Source: Thermoflexales bacterium (lineage in GTDB: Bacteria > Chloroflexota > Anaerolineae > Fen-1058). Taken from it: DNA of 8,423 bases. Shown piece by piece: positions 5,633 to 8,423 of this stretch. A program made the position numbers and the translations under genes. Location: the NCBI GenBank assembly GCA_017999195.1, contig JAGOBP010000149.1, positions 1-8,423 of the forward strand, read 5' to 3'. How positions within the stretch are numbered: the first letter of the stretch is position 1; every line of letters begins with the position of its first letter. The notes under the pieces are model-generated. The model did not search any database, was not told the origin of the DNA, and was given only the letters and a program-made list of their open reading frames with translations.

Positions 5633-6892
5633 TTAGCCCGCGATTGATGGCGGCTGCCACACCTCGGGATTGCCCAGTATTTCCCGCACGATCAGACTGA
5701 CCCCGCCCATCACGCACGCATCGAACTTAAACGCCGACAGGCCAATCTCTACACCCGCCCGTGAGGCGGCCAGCGCCCGCGCGTTGACTTCTTGTTGCGC
5801 GCGCGGCAAAATGTACGGCCCGGCCAGACTCAACACCCCACCTAAGACCACTAAACTGGGATTCAGTGCATTCACCAAGCTGGCAATGCCGATGCCCAGA
5901 TAACGCCCTACTTCATCCAGGACATGCAACACGGCTACTTCGCCCTGCTCCGCCGCCGTGAGGATGTGCCGCATGCGAATCGCGGCCACATCGCCGTTGA
6001 CTTCGGGCAGCGCCAATAAAATCGGCGTTTGGCCCAACGCTGCCGCTTGCTGCACGCGCTCTTTAATCGCCGTCGGCCCGATCAGCGTTTCCCAGCAACC
6101 GCGATTACCACAGTTACATTGCGGCCCGTCCGGCACCAGCGTCATATGACCAATCTCGCCCGCGAAGCCGCCCGCGCCGCCGACCAACTTGCCATCGACG
6201 ACGAGGCCGCCACCCAAACCCACGCCCGCGCTGAGATAAATGAAATGATCGGTCTGCTTGCCCGCGCCCAACATGCGTTCGCCCAGCGCGGCCGCATTCG
6301 CTTCATTCTCCACGATCACGGGTACACCAAACGCCGCGCCCCACATCTCACGCAACGGCACGTCTTTCCAGCCCAGATTCGGCGCAAACAACAACGTGCC
6401 CGTCGCGTGATCGATCAAGCCCGGCACGCCCAACCCGATGCCCAACACGCGCTGACCACTCGCGGCGGCCTGCTGCATCGCCTCACGCACGATCATCTCG
6501 GCTTGCACCATCACTTGCGGTTGACCCGGTTTCGCCGCGCCGTTCGTATCGATCTTGCGCCGCCACACCACGTTGGCTTTCAGATCAGCCAGCACCACCG
6601 AGATGAAGTCCACGCCGATTTCCGCGCCGATGATGCGGCCCGCGTCCGGGTTCAGATCGATCAGCGCGCCGGGACGACCGGGTCCCAGACTCTGCGTGCC
6701 GGTCTCGCGCACGAAGCCCCACGCTTGCAGTGGCGTCAGCAAGTTGCCGATCGTGCTTTTGTTGAGGCCGCTGATCTCGGTCAGCCGCGCCCGCGCGATC
6801 GGGCCGCCGGCTTCCCACAGGTAATTCAGCACGATCGATAAATTTCGTTCGCGCACCCAGGCTTGATCGGCGGTTCGGTAACGAGTGGGCAT
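5633..6892 (-). CDS. xylR: ROK-family transcriptional repressor, XylR-like
   Basis: A 419-residue sugar-sensing DNA-binding protein, likely repressor of the xylose genes. A winged helix-turn-helix occupies about residues 15-75 (RARLTEISGLNKSTIGNLL as the recognition region, then the wing with GPGRPG at 70-75). A ROK sugar-kinase-fold domain follows: GLGVPGLID (153-161), ENEANAAALGE (195-205), GEIGHM (245-250), and the zinc-binding CNCGNRGCWE (259-268, ROK signature). Glu replaces the catalytic Asp in the NEAN motif, as in XylR-type repressors, and the N-terminal extension is DNA-binding, so it is a regulator and not a sugar kinase. Start ATG 6892 has no clear ribosome binding site. It lies 75 nt after xylB, probably cotranscribed, and upstream of the xylF promoter, its likely target. 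The ROK repressor call is firm; xylose as the ligand rests on context. Confidence 0.85.
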   Translation of the reverse strand: MPTRYRTADQAWVRERNLSIVLNYLWEAGGPIARARLTEISGLNKSTIGNLLTPLQAWGFVRETGTQSLGPGRPGALIDLNPDAGRIIGAEIGVDFISVVLADLKANVVWRRKIDTNGAAKPGQPQVMVQAEMIVREAMQQAAASGQRVLGIGLGVPGLIDHATGTLLFAPNLGWKDVPLREMWGAAFGVPVIVENEANAAALGERMLGAGKQTDHFIYLSAGVGLGGGLVVDGKLVGGAGGFAGEIGHMTLVPDGPQCNCGNRGCWETLIGPTAIKERVQQAAALGQTPILLALPEVNGDVAAIRMRHILTAAEQGEVAVLHVLDEVGRYLGIGIASLVNALNPSLVVLGGVLSLAGPYILPRAQQEVNARALAASRAGVEIGLSAFKFDACVMGGVSLIVREILGNPEVWQPPSIAG

Positions 6893-6967
6893 AGTGAGAT
6901 AGTTGCGTAGTACGATAGTCGGCGCAGGCTGACTTCGCGTTGGTGTTGCCGCGAATTTGTTCGCCGC

Positions 6968-8423
6968 TTAGTCCGGCAACGAATGGAACGTATCTTTCAA
7001 CGCCGGATACAGCGCCCGATAGGATGGGTACAATCGCTCGTATTTTGCGGCATTTTCCGGCTTCGGCGCAGTCCGATCGGTGATCTTGATCGTCGCGGCC
7101 ACCGCTTCATCGACGCTGTTGAACATGCCCGCGCCGACGCCCGCCAGCAAGGCCGCGCCAAACGCCGCGCCCTCGGTGACGTTGACCAGCACCAGCTCTG
7201 CGCCAAACACGTCCGCTTGAATTTGTCGCCACACCGCGCTGCGCGCGCCGCCACCGGAAGCGCGTACCTGTTCGATGGGCACACCCAAACCCTTGATCAA
7301 TTCGAGGCTGTCCCGCAAGCCAAACGACACGCCTTCCAACACCGATCGCACCAGATGCGATTTGCCATGCCGTAACGTCAGACCCACAAATGCGCCGCGC
7401 GCCTGCGGATCAGGATACGGCGTGCGCTCGCCCGTGAGGTACGGCAGGAACAACAAGCCTTCGCTGCCCACCGGCGCGAGCGCGGCTTCTTGCGTCAACA
7501 GTTCATACGGATCGACATCGATCAACTTGGCGGCAGACTTCTCCACATCGCCGATGGCATCACGCAGCCAGCGGAATGATCCGCCCGCAGACAACATCAC
7601 GCCCATGTAGTGCCACTTGCCGGGAACGGCGTGACAGAAGGCATGCAAACGACCTTGCGCTTCGGCCGCGTAATGATCGCTGTGCGCAAACACGACGCCG
7701 CTCGTGCCCGATGTGACCGAGATCACACCCGAGCGCACAATGCCGCTGCCCACGGCCTGCGCGGCCTGATCACCGCCACCGCCCACGACGGGCGTTCCGG
7801 CCTTCAAGCCTGTTGCTCTGGCCGCACTCGCGCTGATACGCCCCGACACCACATCAGACTCGGTGCAGGTGGGCAGCCACTCGCGCGGAATGTCCAGCGC
7901 GCTCAACATCTCGTCCGACCAGCGGCGATTCGCCACATCCAACAGCGACATACCAGACGCATCGGACACTTCCGTAGCGTATTCGCCCGTCAAGCCAAAA
8001 CGCACGTAATCTTTAGGCAACAGAATATGTGCGGTTTGATCGTAAATTTCCGGCTCGTTTTCACGCACCCACACGATCTTGGGCGCAGTGAAGCCGGGCA
8101 ACACTTGATTGCCCGTCAGCTGCAACAAGCGATCGAGGCCGCTTACTTTCTCAGTGATTTCCGCGCATTGCGCGCCCGTGCGCTGATCGTTCCACAAAAT
8201 CGCGGGCCGCAAAATGTGATCGGCCTTATCGAGCATGACCAGGCCGTGCATCTGCCCCGTCATGCCAATCGCGGCGACTTCCTCGCCCGAGCGATTGGCT
8301 TTGCTCAACGCGGCTTTGATGCTGGCCACGGTGCCCTGCCACCAATCGAGCGGATCTTGCTCTGACCACAATGGCTTGGGCGTAGAGAGCGGATATTCCG
8401 TGGTGTGCGTGGCGATGACGTTG
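6968..8423 (-). CDS. xylB: Xylulokinase XylB (5' end outside window)
   Basis: Cytoplasmic kinase that phosphorylates D-xylulose to D-xylulose 5-phosphate with ATP, feeding the pentose phosphate pathway. 484 residues are visible, ending at TAA 6968. The reading frame stays open to the window edge (NVIATHTTEYPLSTPKP before LWSEQDP), so only about the first 20-25 residues, including the DxGTS phosphate motif, are missing. FGGY marks by visible residue order: LWSEQDPLDWW, GMTGQMHG, RPAILWNDQR, LPKDYVRFGLTGEYATEVSDASG, the catalytic Asp in GGGGDQAAQAVG, SVTSGTSGVVFA, FLPYLTGERTPYPDPQARG and SGGGARSAVWRQIQAD. Order and wording follow E. coli XylB closely, particularly WSEQDP, QMHG, RPAILWND and GERTP. 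No internal break is seen. It stands first in the visible cluster; xylose isomerase would be expected nearby but is not in this window. Confidence 0.93.
   Translation of the reverse strand, partial: NVIATHTTEYPLSTPKPLWSEQDPLDWWQGTVASIKAALSKANRSGEEVAAIGMTGQMHGLVMLDKADHILRPAILWNDQRTGAQCAEITEKVSGLDRLLQLTGNQVLPGFTAPKIVWVRENEPEIYDQTAHILLPKDYVRFGLTGEYATEVSDASGMSLLDVANRRWSDEMLSALDIPREWLPTCTESDVVSGRISASAARATGLKAGTPVVGGGGDQAAQAVGSGIVRSGVISVTSGTSGVVFAHSDHYAAEAQGRLHAFCHAVPGKWHYMGVMLSAGGSFRWLRDAIGDVEKSAAKLIDVDPYELLTQEAALAPVGSEGLLFLPYLTGERTPYPDPQARGAFVGLTLRHGKSHLVRSVLEGVSFGLRDSLELIKGLGVPIEQVRASGGGARSAVWRQIQADVFGAELVLVNVTEGAAFGAALLAGVGAGMFNSVDEAVAATIKITDRTAPKPENAAKYERLYPSYRALYPALKDTFHSLPD

Noticed and set aside
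6029..6841. Plus-strand open frame of 270 codons antisense to the ROK regulator
   Set aside because: The opposite strand carries a complete ROK protein with all its motifs; this frame is rich in Arg/His/Gln/Ala and resembles no family.
6893..6967. A separate promoter for the ROK regulator in the 75-nt gap after xylB
   Set aside because: No convincing -35/-10 pair is visible; only a weak 5-bp inverted repeat (GCGAA, TTCGC) and a repeated ACTATC, both compatible with chance.
7610..8365. Plus-strand open frame of 251 codons antisense to xylB
   Set aside because: It lies over the conserved FGGY kinase coding sequence and has the same shadow composition.

Overview
The window looks like a chromosomal D-xylose utilisation cluster. 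All six recognisable genes lie on the minus strand, so the window reads right to left: xylulokinase (xylB, 5' end off the window), a ROK-family XylR-like repressor, the sugar-binding lipoprotein XylF, the ABC ATPase XylG, the permease XylH, and the first 66 codons of a uroporphyrinogen-decarboxylase-like protein. The high-GC coding sequence, the lipobox signal peptide followed by a long Pro/Ala linker, and this gene set suggest a Chloroflexota-like bacterium. That placement is inference from style, not a database match.

Layout. At 8423-6968, xylB is followed after 75 nt by the ROK regulator (6892-5633), probably on one transcript. A stem-loop with a seven-T tract (5602-5629) closes that unit. 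The 244-nt gap that follows holds a good sigma-70-type promoter (TTGCGA, 18 nt, TATAAT; 5502-5531) and a leader of about 105 nt ahead of xylF. The unit xylF (5388-3172), xylG (3060-1543), xylH (1501-326) encodes a complete CUT2-type sugar importer. A 16-bp hairpin lies between xylF and xylG. After xylH there is a hairpin without a T tract plus a 12-bp palindrome, then the URO-D-like gene (200-1) with its own ribosome binding site.

How it works together. XylF captures xylose outside the membrane, XylH passes it in, XylG supplies ATP hydrolysis, and XylB phosphorylates D-xylulose. Xylose isomerase is not visible and may lie beyond the right edge. The ROK protein is the obvious candidate sugar-sensing repressor of the xylF promoter.

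The standout feature is XylF. It is not the usual roughly 330-residue protein but 738 residues: one lipoprotein signal followed by two complete XylF domains offset by exactly 350 codons (1050 bp). The copies are about 96% identical in protein. In DNA, a central block of 506 bp has no mismatch while the flanks differ by about 5% and 12%, which points to gene conversion or ongoing recombination between the copies.
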